Counted from the first letter of the stretch, positions 21,490 through 32,356 are shown. The stretch: 64,000 bases of DNA from Anastrepha obliqua (GCF_027943255.1 NC_072897.1:17732044-17796043), one strand, 5' to 3'. Made by a program: numbers and translations. Notes: generated from the sequence alone by a model not told the origin.

Positions 21490-22421
21490 GTTTTAGTTAC
21501 ATTTTTTTTGTACTCGCTTACAATCTGGATTACATATTGTTTGTCATCTTCACTTCTTGCTAAAACGTTAACATATTCTTCCTACAATTTTACAGCTCTT
21601 TCTGCATTGTCATTGACTACTCTTAAATTTCTTACAATTTCTAAACCTCTCAAATATCCAGGATCTTCTAACCATTTACTGCTGTCTAATTGAAGAAAGC
21701 TGGTATTAATATCAAATCTTTCAAAAAATTTTAAAGAATTTTCGTTTATAAAGTAATCAATGTCTTTATTTATGAACCATTTGAAATCATCGGAATTAAA
21801 TATGAAGCGTTTAAGAGCATCAAACTGATCGTCATCGCTCAATTTTAATGCTTCTACCATTTAAAATAAACTTTTATCGAAAATTGCTAGAGCCCCTGTT
21901 TCAGGACTTAAGTACCATAGATGATTCCGAAATTTTCTGAAAACTGCATCGGACAGATTTCTATCGATCGCTCTATATTGGTAAACAGATTTGATGAATT
22001 CAAGGTCTTGATTCGGTGCAGCTGCAGCTAGCGGTGCAGAGTACCAAAATGGAACATACACAAAAACGACGAACAATGCTATGTCCTGAAAACTTTGTTC
22101 ATCTCCTGCCCTTAACTTGAAACTGTCTCGATAAATATACATTTTTAAGCAATAAAGGGCTTTGGACATCCATCGAGCGTGATGGAATGCCCCCGGTTTA
22201 TAAAATTAGATTTCTTTGACGTTCATTGTGCCTAAAAATATTTTACTTAGCTCTAATAATTCTCGATAATCATCACGAGGTAGCGTAGTATTCAAGTATT
22301 CATCAATTTTCGAATTTATTTCTGGTATTTTTTCTTTTAAGACTTTTTTCAATTTATGTTTTTGTATAGATTTATAGTTGTTTTTATCAATAGAAGGCCA
22401 CTGACTTTGGGAGCGTCGCAA
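21490..22421 (-). pseudogene. hAT-type transposase C-terminal part, broken (unit 1)
   Basis: One continuous minus-strand frame from 22421 to about 21490, interrupted by four in-frame stops (near 22206, 21861, 21582 and the end) but by no frame change. It includes PGAFHHARWMSKALYCLK (about 22190-22140) and GLEIVRNLRVVNDNAERAVKL (about 21645-21585). The latter matches the hAT C-terminal signature (VNDxAERG/A) seen in a widespread arthropod family. The N-terminal DNA-binding and first catalytic parts are absent, since the frame begins at the inner TIR. It is inactive. Confidence 0.72.
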
Positions 22422-22457
22422 GAAAAATAATCAAATTGGCAAATGACGGACACCCTA
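22409..22457. repeat. Internal third copy of the hAT-like terminal repeat
   Basis: GCGTCGCAAGAAAAATAATC through GGACACCCTAA. It is in the same orientation as the right end but diverges beyond about 49 bp. Confidence 0.8.
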
Positions 22458-23044
22458 ATGTGCAAGAAAAAACCAAACCATATGTTGGCAGAAATGCTTG
22501 TAAAAATAATTGAAAAAGACATTTCATAGCAATGGACAAAAAGTGATGCATTTTTTCAGAAATATTAGTTGATTAGATACTGTAAATGGAAAAATGATTG
22601 AATAATTTTTACTTGGCTATGGTCCATTGATTATTTTTTTATATAAACGTGAGAAGTTTACTACAACAATAATAATTTTGCTGCAAAAGTGAAAAAGTTT
22701 AAAATTTACACACAGTTCAACTTTAACTTCGATTAACTTTTAAAGGAGTCAATTTATCGAAATATTATATGAGATCTTTTTTGTAGAGAGTTAAAATTGC
22801 CATCAGAATATGTATTTTTCATAGCTGTAAATAAGCATACTAGAGAAAAAAAAGTTTATTCCAAAAAGTAGCAAAATCCCATGTTATGTAAATGGGAAAT
22901 ATATCGTGTTTGGGGCAAGGTCTATTCTGAATATTAAGAGCTGATTTTGATCTGATAATTTTTCTTAGACGGAAAACTAAAAGTATAGGGGGCGTCGCAA
23001 GAAAAATAATAAAATTGGTAAATAAGGGACACCCTAATGTATAT

Positions 23045-24000
23045 GTAAACGCATACGGCTTAGATGAGATTTTTGCATACATATATTAAAAATATGTTTA
23101 CATATGTTTGTCTATTTGCTCTTGAATTTTTTATATGTAGATATGCATATGAGCTGTGTTATGAGGCAGGTCAAGATTTTTTTCTATACACATAAATATG
23201 GATGGTAGATGTTATTATAATAAAGTAACACATATCGTTGAATACTAACCCTTAATGTAAATGAATGGTTTACAAAGTTAATTTTTTATATGGATATTTT
23301 AAAATAATAGTGATAATACACTTATTATAATATCAATATAATTTATTTAATTAGATACTTAAAATTTCACATTCATGCATACATATACCTACATACATAT
23401 GTATGTACTTAGAATTATTTCATTCATCCCACAAGAGATAATCCATTTGCAAAATACCAACGGCAAATAAGCATGAACGAGCTACGAATAGTGTGAATTG
23501 TCAAAAATGAAGTGAAACCGTGAAGACGTTTTTACCTCCTTCAACTCGACAGCAGGGAGCTTCTTAACAGAGCTGATTACAATGAATTATGTACAAGTAC
23601 ATTGGCTCTGCTCAGTTTTTGGTTTCTGCATGAAATCAAATTGACCAATCGACGGCATTTGCAAGGAATTTGCTTGTCCATTTCTATTTTCCATTCATAA
23701 ACGAAATTTTTTTCAATTTATATTTTCGAACAAACTTAAATGATTGATGAAAGTTTGAATGTTCCAACATTTAAAATCAAAGTAACTTTAATGTTTGTTG
23801 ATTTAATTTAAAAATAAGAAGTTAAACAAAATACATTATAAGATGACCTCACATATTGTTGTATGCGTTTTAGTAAATTTAAAACTTCACACAAATTTTA
23901 TGAAAATGTTTATTAATTTTTCGAGTCGAAGCTAATTTTAGACGAGAATTCATAGAGCATATAAGTGATATACATATATGTATATAGAAATTAAAAGGCA
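23045..24000. other. AT-rich unassigned region (unit 1)
   Basis: About 950 bp without a supported gene, RNA or element. It contains CATACATATACCTACATACATATGTATG-type simple sequence around 23375-23405. It recurs at 35983-36938. Confidence 0.4.
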
Positions 24001-24761
24001 CTTTAATCAATTGCTGTGAGGAACTGTGCCCACTCAGGCAAAGTAGACAGGATAAAGCGGTTCCTTGGTGGAACCCTGAATTGTCGAAGCTTCGTGTACG
24101 GTCCAGAAAACTTCTTAATAAAGCCTTAAAGATCCAAACGGAAGAGGACTGGGCTAATCATCGACTTACACAGAGATAATATAAGAAAAAAGTGTGGTAA
24201 GCCAAACTTAAATCCTTAGGAATTTCTATAGAAACGTCGAAGAAATTAGGGAAACAGCGAGTTTTTGTAAGGTCCTTCATCTAGACCGCTCACTAAGGCT
24301 GGATTCCATTCGAAAACCTGATGGTTCAAACAACATTTCCAAATCGTAACCGTTTAATGCTCTACTCAAAACCCATTTTCCTGGTAGTAGAACTCTCTCT
24401 GAAGTAGAGAGTGGCATGAACAATAACGGCAGCGATGGTGGAACCCCTAGGTACGACTGGTATATTGCTAGTCGGATAGGGACAAAAGAATCAATAAGGT
24501 TTTCCTTGTTTTCCTATGAGAAATTTAAGCCCCCTGGACCTGGCGGAATATATCAAGCAATGCTTAAGAAAGGAGGTGACAGGCTGATTGAAGCCCTGAA
24601 AAGGATCTTCACAGTCCGTCTTGCACTTGGTTATATACCATCCCAATGGCGACGCGTAAGAGTAGTATTTATTCCGAAACCAGGAAAAGACGACTATTAC
24701 CTAGCAAAAAGGTTTAGACCAAAAAGCTTGACATCATTCGTGTTGCAAAGTCTAGAACGAG
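24001..24761 (+). pseudogene. I/LOA-group LINE 3, RT fragment (unit 1)
   Basis: Plus-strand ORF2 remnant. The pre-RT segment AVPWWNPELSKLRVRSRKLL lies at about 24055-24115. The open piece 24416-24790 carries FKPPGPGGIYQAMLK, WRRVRVVFIPKPGKDD and RPKSLTSFVLQSLER, the fingers of an I/LOA-type RT. It is cut off at 24761 by the T-run that ends Jockey LINE 2. The downstream half (RNase H and 3' UTR) appears at 28241-28930, beyond that insertion, but the palm and thumb between are missing. Confidence 0.75.
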
Positions 24762-25043
24762 TTTTTTTTTCCATTTTCTTTATTTATTGAATCTTTCTTG
24801 TATAAGAAACTAACAATAAGTTTACAAATCTTATATACTAGAGTAATATGTTTCCTTGCCAGTGCTAAGAAACGAATTATTTGCTCAAATGAATATATAT
24901 TTACATATATGATTAAATCGGTTGGGAATCTCCAACTCTTCATAGTTGGGAGCTGGAAAGGACGGGTTTCCAGTCTCCGATTCTTCGTAGCTGGGAACCG
25001 GAAAGGCCTAGTTTCCAGTCTCCCTTAAGGCTTCCTTTGTCCC

Positions 25044-25703
25044 TCATGTCGATTGTGAAAATGTTGTTGTTTTTTTGTTTTTTTCGAATGTGATAGATGT
25101 GGTTGGAGGAAGTTGTGGACGGACTCTCGTGTGAGATGAGATAATTAAGATAGTGCAGACTTGAAGATGTCTCTTTTTTTTCAATCGTGTGTAACCTTCA
25201 TCTAAAAGTAGATTTCGCGCTAGTTTATTGGGATGGTCTTCCAGCTTTTGTAGGTATTTTTTGCTCAACCGTACTATTTCATCGGCTACACGAGGTATGC
25301 AAATATCTGTGTGAATGTTAGCGTTCTTTATATACCATGGAGCTCCCGTGATTATCCGCAAGGCTTTAGATTGCACTCTCTGAAGTTTTTCGATATTTGA
25401 GGGCGTAGCCATTCCCCACATTTCTATACCATAAGTCCATATTGGTTTTAGCATGGCTTTATATAGAGGTAATGCTTTGGCTTTGTACTCTAGAGGTAAT
25501 GCTGATTTCGAATTAAGCATCCAATATATGCTTTTCATTTTAAGCTTGATATTCGACACTTTCTTTTCAATATGATTCCGCCATGTGAGTCTTCTATCTA
25601 AGTGAATTCCAAGATATTTTATTTCGTTTTGCTGTGGTATATTCTGACCATTTATTGTAACTGCAGGGCAAGTTTCTTTTCCTAGAGTAAAAGTAATATA
25701 CAC
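25044..25703 (-). pseudogene. Jockey LINE 2 RT thumb and C-terminus (unit 1)
   Basis: 219 aa open. EIKYLGIHLDRRLTWRNHIEK, the thumb YGIEMWGMATPSNIEKLQRVQ and a basic C-terminus are typical of Jockey RT ends. It is separated from the palm by mariner 2. Unit 2 has lost 55 bp in this gene (near 25160-25235), which shortens the frame there. Confidence 0.78.
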
Positions 25704-25777
25704 GCATTTGGTTTCATTAACCTTTATTCTCCAGTTTTTAAGCCATACTTCTGTTTCAAGTATATGCCTTTGTAATA

Positions 25778-26703
25778 CCTTCTACTCAAATATGAACGAG
25801 ACGGTATCAATAAAACCGTCCGCGGATGACATATGGCAAAAATAAATTTTTTGTTTTTTGATAGGACTATTGTAAGCTTACATGGAAAATTTCAGCGTGA
25901 TATGTCACATAAGTTGTTTTCTGTGCTACTGTAAACAAGTCAAGCTCGAGTGTGTTCTTCGAATTCTCTTTTATGACTTCAATTGTCTCAAAATGTTTTC
26001 CACGGAGCGGCAACTTGAGCTTGGGAAACAGGAAAAAGTCACATGGAGCCATATCAGGCGAATACGGTGCTTGCGGAACGATATTAACATTATTTTTGTT
26101 CAAGTAATCGCGAACAAGACGTGATGTGTGAGCTGGTGCATTATCGTGATGCAAGAACTATGACTTGTTGTCCCACAATTCCTTCCTTTTAAGACGAATG
26201 TTCTCGCGCAAACGCTTTAAAACGTCTAAATAATATTCAGCGTTAACCGATTTTGCGATTTGTGCGATTTTCAAGCACAATTTCCTTTACTTTTCCGATG
26301 TTTTCGTCGTTTACTGATGTTGCTGGACGACGTTCATGAGGCAAGTTTTCAACCGATGTACGGCCCTCTTTGAACGATTTGTACCACTGGAAAACACGTG
26401 CACGCGACAGAGCAGAGTCCCCATAGGTTGTCTGCAACATTTTTAAGGCATCTGAAGCCGAAATTTTGTTGGAATAACAAAATTTCAAACAAGTTCTTTG
26501 AATTTCCATCGTTAAATTCGAAGAACACACTCGAGCTTGACTTGTTTACAGTAGCACAGAAAACAAACTATGTGACATATCACGCTGAAATTTGCCATGT
26601 AAGCTGATAACAGTCTTACCAAAAAATAAAAAAAAATATTTTTGCCATATGTCATCCGCGGACCGTTTTATTGATACCGTCTCGTTCATATTTGAGTAGA
26701 AGG
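25778..26703 (-). mobile_element. mariner 2 with unusually long TIRs (unit 1)
   Basis: 926 bp flanked by TA (25776-25777 and 26704-26705). The inverted repeats start CCTTCTACTCAAATATGAAC and extend about 190 bp (25778 to about 25970, and about 26513-26703) with few mismatches. Typical mariners have about 28-bp TIRs. The arms overlap both ends of the transposase gene. The centre is deleted, so the element is non-autonomous. It lies in the RT of Jockey LINE 2. Confidence 0.88.
25867..26530 (-). pseudogene. mariner 2 transposase, internally deleted (unit 1)
   Basis: The N-terminal piece 26530-26243 holds the HTH region (CLKFCYSNKISASDALKMLQ, RVFQWYKSFKEGRTSVENL). The C-terminal piece 26154-25867 has the second and third Asp of DD34D (HHDNAPAHTSRLVRDYL, APYSPDMAPCDFFLFPKL). 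The central part that should carry the first Asp is deleted, and a stop lies between the pieces near 26157. The closest relatives are mariners with a PYSPDMAPCDFFLFPKLK motif. It cannot transpose itself. Confidence 0.85.
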
Positions 26704-28130
26704 TATAGATTGCTACTTTTGGGTCTGTGTGAGTGCAAAGTATTGCAGTATCATCGGCAAATGTTGATGTCATTGTTTGGCTCGTCGTTGGCATATCAGA
26801 TGTGTATAATACATATAAAATAGGGCCTAGAACGCTGCCTTGTGGAACTCCAGCGTCTATTCTACAATGCCGAGAGAAAAATCGTTTTGCTTTGCAACAA
26901 ATTCTCTATTAGTGATATAGTTTTGCAGCAAGAGGTGTACATTCGTAGGCAGTAAACTAGTAATTTTGTGAATTAGGCCGCGGTGCCATACCTTATCGAA
27001 TGCTTGTGCTACGTCTAAGAACCGTGCAGTGCAGTACTGTTTTTTCTCAAAGGACTTTCGTATAAATGACACAACTCGTTGAACTTGCTCAGTTGTACTC
27101 TGTTTTGCTCTAAATCCAAATTGGTGTTGAAGAATAATATTGTTATCTTGAATAAAGGGCATTATTTTCTGCAAGAGCAACTTTTCAAATAGCTTTGAAT
27201 GTATGGACAATAGACTAATTGGCCGATATGAGGATGCTTGGCCTAAGTCTTTCCCAGGTTTACCAATCATAGTGATTTGAGATAATTTCAAAGCTTTTGG
27301 TTAGTAGGCAGTACGAGAGATGGCGTTAAATATGTAGCTGATATGAAGAACGGCAATATTGGGAAGCTCTTTTAGCATTTTTGGGGTGATTTTGTCGTAA
27401 CCTGGTGCTTTTTTAGGTTTAAGTTGATTAATAACTGATACTATGTTATTTTTTTTAACTTTATTGGCTTTTTTGGTGGTTGCAATATGTCTAGTGGTAA
27501 ACAAGTAGTTGCAGAAGACTGATTGGGAGTGAAGACAGATTGCAGATGTTCAGCAAATACTCACCCTTTTCCAGAATCCGTACGTGCCCAATTACAATTT
27601 CATAGTCGAATTGGTGATTCGTACTGTATGGGCCGATTTATATTTTTTGTGGCCTTCCACAATGCGTAATCTGTTTGGTCCGTCGGAGTAAGATTAGAAA
27701 GGAAATCATGAAGATGCCTCTGCTTTTCTTTTTTAAGGCCGCAACGCAACGTAACTGTGTATTCATACAATAGTTTCTTGTATTTTGGAGAACGATATTA
27801 TTGCCAAGACCTTCTCAGCTCTCGTTTCTTTTTAACTAAATCTTCTATAGTCTCATCAATGTTTCGCTGAGAGTTAACACGACTTTTATTATTTGTGGCC
27901 TTTGCTGCCCTAATAGCTCCATGCATTAGTTCAGTCAATGTATATATCTGCCTATCGATATCAATATCATTCTTTCAAGAAACATTGGTTTTTATATGAG
28001 TGCTAATGTATTTCTTATATTTAAGCCAGCTTATGATATTGGGATGGGGAGCTGATTAGACGCTGTTCTGGTGCAAGGACTACCTTCCATGGTTATAATA
28101 GACGGAGAATGGTCGGAGGACAATTCCAGG
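26704..28130 (-). pseudogene. Jockey LINE 2 RT palm, fingers and endonuclease end (unit 1)
   Basis: In order on the minus strand: the endonuclease end SDHSPSI (about 28105), the linker DYALWKATKN (about 27660) and VFAEHLQSVFTP (about 27550), KKAPGYDKITPKML (about 27400), MIGKPGKDLGQASSYRPISL (about 27240), HQFGFRAKQSTTEQV (about 27110), ARFLDVAQAFDKVWHRGL (motif A, about 27010) and STFADDTAILC (motif C, about 26760). Frames change near 27300 and 26850. It is dead because of mariner 2 and these breaks. Confidence 0.8.
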
Positions 28131-28240
28131 GTTTTTTGGCACCTAAAGACGACCTGATACCCACAGTTTAATTTGGAAGGAAATTTGATGTCAGATTTCC
28201 ATTGCGTGATGGTCTGAAATTATAGTAGTAAGTATCACTA

Positions 28241-28930
28241 TGCTATGCGGAAAACAACAATTGTTTTCCAAACGGAAAAGTAGCCGAATGGATAATCGAG
28301 AGGAGATGGAGCGGGAAACAGATTGGAGTCTTTAGTGACAGTGAGGCTGCACTGAAGTCCCTGGAGAACGCGAAAAAACCTCAAAGAATGTAAGAAAAAG
28401 CTTAGTTCTGTCGCAAGACAAAACAGACTTGTGCTTATATGGGTTCCAGAACACTCCGGTGTTCAAGGAAACGAAATTGCCGATGAATTTGCAAACCGTG
28501 CATCAGCGGATCCCCCCACAGGGGCCAGAGCCAAAAATCGGAACCAGGACCGCAGGAATCATGAATTGGATCAGCTACATAAAGACCGATGGTCTGGTCT
28601 AGAAAGCTGCAGAACTGCAAAGTGTTTCGTGACAAGTACGAACAGAAAACTCTCAAACTTTCTACTAAAACTCTACTAAAACTAAAGAGGATAGCACTGA
28701 GCACTATCTCTGTGAGTGTCTTGCCTTTGCTTGAGCACGGCTACGAGTTTTAGGTTCCACTGTCGTTAGAATGAGTAATATTCCTTCTCTAAAACTGGAC
28801 GATATTTACAGATGTGCCAAAGAATCTGGAAAATTCTCCCAGGACTAACTACATCTGTCTATATCTCTATTCTTACCTATCACTTTCTCTGATACTTTTC
28901 TCCTTCCCTCCTTGACTATTGAAATTTGAA
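28241..28930 (+). pseudogene. I/LOA-group LINE 3, RNase H and 3' region (unit 1)
   Basis: Plus strand. RNase H motifs remain: GVFSDSEAALKSLENA (about 28325-28370) and, after a frame change, LIWVPEHSGVQGNEIADEFAN (about 28435-28495). The following HELDQLHKDRW segment leads into a stop-ridden C-terminus with a residual Cys motif (YLCECLAFA, about 28700). The C/T-rich 3' UTR-like stretch runs to about 28920. It is probably the other half of the fragment at 24001-24761. Confidence 0.7.
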
Positions 28931-29034
28931 GAGCTACCCTCTTTCCAGAGCTAAATACAATGGGCTTTTTAGCCTGAATGTTCCAGGAGCCACCAAATCT
29001 CCTGATGCTCCTGGGCTCCATCTCTTCAAATTTT
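28921..29034. repeat. Short inverted repeat pair
   Basis: AAATTTGAAGAG (about 28922-28933) and CTCTTCAAATTT (29022-29033) form a perfect 12-bp inverted pair about 90 bp apart, between LINE 3 and Jockey LINE 3. It may be a small MITE remnant; I could not prove a TSD. Confidence 0.45.
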
Positions 29035-29316
29035 AATTTTCAATTTCAGCATTACGAATGAAGTATTTTCCACTGCCTTGGAAAGTTGCTGAAATCATCG
29101 CAATACCTAAACGCCCCTGAATCTTCTTCATACAGACCAATTCGTTTATTACCATCATTATACAAACTTTTTGAGAAGAACAATAGAACAGGTATATAGA
29201 GTAACAAATAAAATATTGTTAGAAATTGATAAAAGAAATACATACGCTGCTGTGTATCTTGATGTAGCGAAAGCTTTCGACAGCGTGTGGCACAAAGGTT
29301 TTATATTTAAACTTAA

Positions 29317-31863
29317 CCCTAGAACACACACCCAGAAAATACCACGTAAACACACACCCGGTTATTTTGCGGTTTTTTTAATGCTTATTCAACCGATTTC
29401 TATGATTTTTTTTTTTTGAAATGTATATTTAATTATATAACAAGAATTTTGTCGTTTGTTTCATTCGAATATTCCTACTGGTTCCAGCGATGTGGGCAAA
29501 TAAAGTCAGGACATGCAACAGTTGAAAATAAATATAACTGAAACTATAAATAACTGGATACGAAATGACTTCAAGAAGAAACGAATATTTATCAAGTGCA
29601 GCATATAGAAGGTAAAAAATGTAAAATAAGTAACAATGTAAACATATACTAATTTTTTTTATTATGCAGGCTAACTGAGGAACAGCGAGAATCATATATA
29701 CAATCTTTATTTGATGAAATTTGTGACGATGACGCTCCCTATGACTTTGACTCAGAAGATGAAGAAGAAATTCAATTCAATGACATTGAAATTGCTGATG
29801 ACGATGCTGAAGTTTCGCAGAGTGCCGCAGAAGTATTACCTGATTATGCGGACTATGAGGATGATGAAGAAGACGATGAAGAAGAAGAAGTAGAAGAAAA
29901 TAATGAATTACCTGCTAGTGGCGAAAAATTTGTTGCACGTGATGGTACTGAGTGGATGAATGAAGTAAATGTAAGTCGTCAGGTACTCAGACAAAATATT
30001 ATAAGAGAACGTTCTGGACCAGCTAGACGCACTGAAATGTTGGCAATAGAGCAAACATTCAAATGTTTCATGAACGTTGAAATGGCTGATATAATTATGC
30101 GCCACACAAATAAGTTAGCAAAAGAAACTTATAATGCTTACAACAATGCGCATCCAAACACAACTACTAAGTCATGGACGCCTGTGTCAATAACAGAACT
30201 GTATGCATTTTTTGGCATACTTATTATGACTGGTGCGAACCATAGCAATGGAGAACATGTTCGAGATTTATGGAGCGTCAAAAACTATACTTTATATCGC
30301 GCCACAATGCCAGTTAACCGTTTCTGTTCGATATTGCGGTTCCTAAGATTTGACAATAAAAACACTCGTGCAACACGCTTACTAACTGATAAAGCAGCAC
30401 CGATCAGTGAGTTGTGGACGATGATGAACAATAATCTTGCTGCACATTACAAGCCCAGCTCATGCTTGACGATTGATGAACAATTATTTCCTTACCGTGG
30501 ACGCACACGGTTTACGCAGTACATACCGTCAAAACCTGCTAAATATGGTGTCAAGGTTTGGTGGATTTGCGATGCCACAAATGCATATCCACTGCATGGA
30601 CAAATATATACTGGCCAAGCAGAAACTGGTAGGGAAACGAACCAAGGCGAACGAGTGGTGAAGGATTTGTCGGCCAAATACCAAGGAAGTGGCCGAAACA
30701 TTACAATGGACAATTTTTTTACGACCTTGTCAGTTGCAGAACTGCTTCTCACCTGGAAACTCACGATCGTTGGAACTTTGCGTAAAAACAAATCATATAT
30801 TCCTCAAGAAATGAAGCAGAACAAAAACAGGACAATTGGTTCAACGAAATTTGGCTTCAAAAATAATGTGACAATGTGCTCTTATGTTCCCAAAAAAATT
30901 AAAGCAGTAATTTTGCTTTCGACCATGCATAATGATGCTGAAATAGCTGACAGTGGGAAACCTGAAATAATTGAATATTATAATCGTACCAAAGGTGGTG
31001 TTGATCGAATGGACCAAATGTTTGCGGAATATCCAACACAAAGACAAACAAAACGATGGCCACTAGCGATGTTCTTCAACATGTTTGACATTACAGCTCT
31101 TGCAGCCTACATTGTCTACGATTTGAATAACCCTATGTTGCCTTGGAGAACAAACAACAAGCGTAAGCAGATCCTGCGCAGCTTGGCTGAAGCATTGTGT
31201 ATGCCCATTATTGAAGCCAGAGCCATAAATCGTCAAGTGACGCGAAATTTTTCGACTAAAATTGCTATTGAAGCATATTTCAACCGACTGCTGGAATCAA
31301 TGGTGTCAACAGCAGCATCAACATCTGCCGCAGCGCGCACGCCAAAACCTGTGTCCGGATCTTGCTATTTATGTTACGCACAAGAGGAAAAACGCAGTAG
31401 AAAAACCAGAAAGCTGTGCGCCAAATGTAAGAAGCCAATGTGTCTTGAACATTCGGTCACATCAACAGATTGCTCTATTTGCCATGATTTTCCTTAGATA
31501 TAAGATGCATTTTTATAATTTTTATAAAAAAAGTCAATAATATAATGTGTGAAATGAATATTTTTAATTTTTCAAATAAAAAAATAATATAAAAAATGTT
31601 TTTTTTTTTATTATTATGAGGATTTTTACTATTGGGGTACAAACGTATCCCGGGTGTGTGTTTACGTATATAATGTGTTTGGAAGGCTGTAGCTCCTGAA
31701 CCAATGGTCCGATCTGGTTCAAATTTTGAATTTGAACTCAAAACTAAATAATCTTCCTAGATCCGAAGTTAGCGGTATAGAGGTATAGCGGTATAGCGGT
31801 TCAAAAGTTACAACACTTCAAAGTTGAAGTGGATACATTTGTACCCGGGTGTGTGTTCTAGGG
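29317..31863 (+). mobile_element. piggyBac transposon (unit 1)
   Basis: 2,547 bp between TTAA sites at 29313-29316 and 31864-31867. The ends are CCCTAGAACACACACCC and its complement (17-bp TIRs). It contains a complete two-exon transposase. Compared with unit 2 it has lost about 22 bp of a subterminal inverted repeat (near 29360) and about 317 bp upstream of the start codon (near 29520). Right of the gene are a polyadenylation-type AATAAA (about 31576) and three to four 10-bp GGTATAGCGG-type repeats (31771-31800). Confidence 0.93.
29565..31497 (+). CDS. piggyBac transposase, two exons, apparently intact (unit 1)
   Basis: Exon 1 is 29565-29611 (ATG, MTSRRNEYLSSAAY). A GT...AG intron of 58 nt follows (29612-29669, ending TTATTATGCAG). 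Exon 2 is 29670-31497. Joining keeps the frame and predicts 624 aa, close to other piggyBac transposases (about 600). Residues 20-90 are very acidic. The DDD triad is present: D285 (LTIDEQLFPYRGR), D363 (NITMDNFFTT) and D461 (GGVDRMDQM). The C-terminal cysteine-rich domain has the pairs CYLC, CAKC, CLEH and CSIC. It should excise and insert at TTAA without a footprint. No stop or frameshift was found. Confidence 0.9.
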
Positions 31864-32356
31864 TTAAACAGTATCTTCCACTCGACTACTATTTGTTAAT
31901 GAAAAGCTATTTAGCAAATAGATACTTTTACGTGAAATATAGAGACAAATACTCCAACATTCAACTCATGGAAGCCGGTGTACCTCAGGGCAGTGTACTA
32001 GGGCCTGTAGTATATATGCTGTACACAGCTTATATGCCGACATGATAGCAACCTTTGCAGATGACACCGTCCTATTGGCAACTCATAAAACCTTAGAAGC
32101 AGCAACAAACAAGTTACAACAGATTTTGAACAAAGTACTAACATGGTTTAACGCTCGAAGTATACAAATCAATAGTGACAAAACAATTCAAGTAATTTAT
32201 TCTTACAAGAAAGTAGGACATAAGAATCTGACAATAAACAATCACAAATCCCGATAGAGACCAAAGCAAAACCAAATATTGGCAAATAATTCAACGCGAA
32301 ATATTCCAATATTGACTATCGAGAAAATTGGCACATGGGTTTTATGAATGAAAAAA

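Larger units (their letters stand above)
20990..23036 (-). mobile_element. hAT-like element with long inverted arms (unit 1)
   Basis: The ends are TAGGGTGTCC and GGACACCCTA, with an 8-bp ATGTATAT duplication. The TAGGG end and 8-bp TSD fit the hAT superfamily. The inverted arms are very long, about 395 bp (20990 to about 21385, and about 22640-23036). The middle holds a transposase remnant and, at 22409-22457, a third copy of the outermost 49 bp in right-end orientation. So an hAT right end lies inside a larger hairpin-type element. Confidence 0.82.
24762..28200 (-). mobile_element. Jockey-clade LINE 2 with nested mariner 2 (unit 1)
   Basis: Minus strand. The T-run at 24762-24770 marks the poly(A) end. 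Going right: RT thumb (25703-25044), mariner 2 (25778-26703), RT palm with FADD (about 26770), motif A and fingers (27291-26857), linker (27504-27301 and on), and the end of an endonuclease (LSSDHSPSIITMEG near 28100). It is 5' truncated near 28200. It split an older I/LOA LINE. Confidence 0.82.
19331..32269 (+). repeat. Tandem duplication, unit 1 (about 12.94 kb)
   Basis: From AAACCAAATATTGGC at 19331 to GACCAAAGCAA ending at 32269, the whole order of elements recurs head-to-tail at 32270-45490 with only scattered substitutions and a few indels. At the junction (32261-32275) the Jockey LINE 3 RT sequence runs straight into the unit start. In unit 2 that same RT continues uninterrupted past 45490. 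The shared bases at the join are only about 2-4 A residues, so it looks like a microhomology-type tandem duplication, or an assembly artefact. Confidence 0.9.
29045..32269 (+). pseudogene. Jockey-clade LINE 3 RT fragment, split by piggyBac (unit 1)
   Basis: Plus strand. 29045-29312 holds decayed fingers and motif A (RTIEQVYRVTNKILLEIDKR, AAVYLDVAKAFDSVWHKGF). The piggyBac sits at the TTAA 29313-29316. The RT resumes at 31868: LMKSYLANRYFYVKYRDKY, AGVPQGSVLGPVVYMLYT (motif B), and after a one-base slip MIATFADDTVLLATHK (motif C, about 32050) and INSDKTIQVIYSYKK. The duplication junction at 32269 cuts it. In unit 2 the same gene continues past 45490. Confidence 0.82.

Noticed and set aside
23045..24000. 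Possible host gene or ncRNA in the spacer
   Set aside because: No long frame, splice pattern or structured RNA signature could be recognised, only AT-rich and simple repeats.
29711..29893. 60-aa Met/Lys-rich frame at the start of piggyBac exon 2
   Set aside because: It is an out-of-frame reading of the acidic GAT/GAA-rich coding stretch of the transposase.
30492..30791. 99-aa minus-strand frame
   Set aside because: Antisense to the piggyBac transposase exon; no domain.
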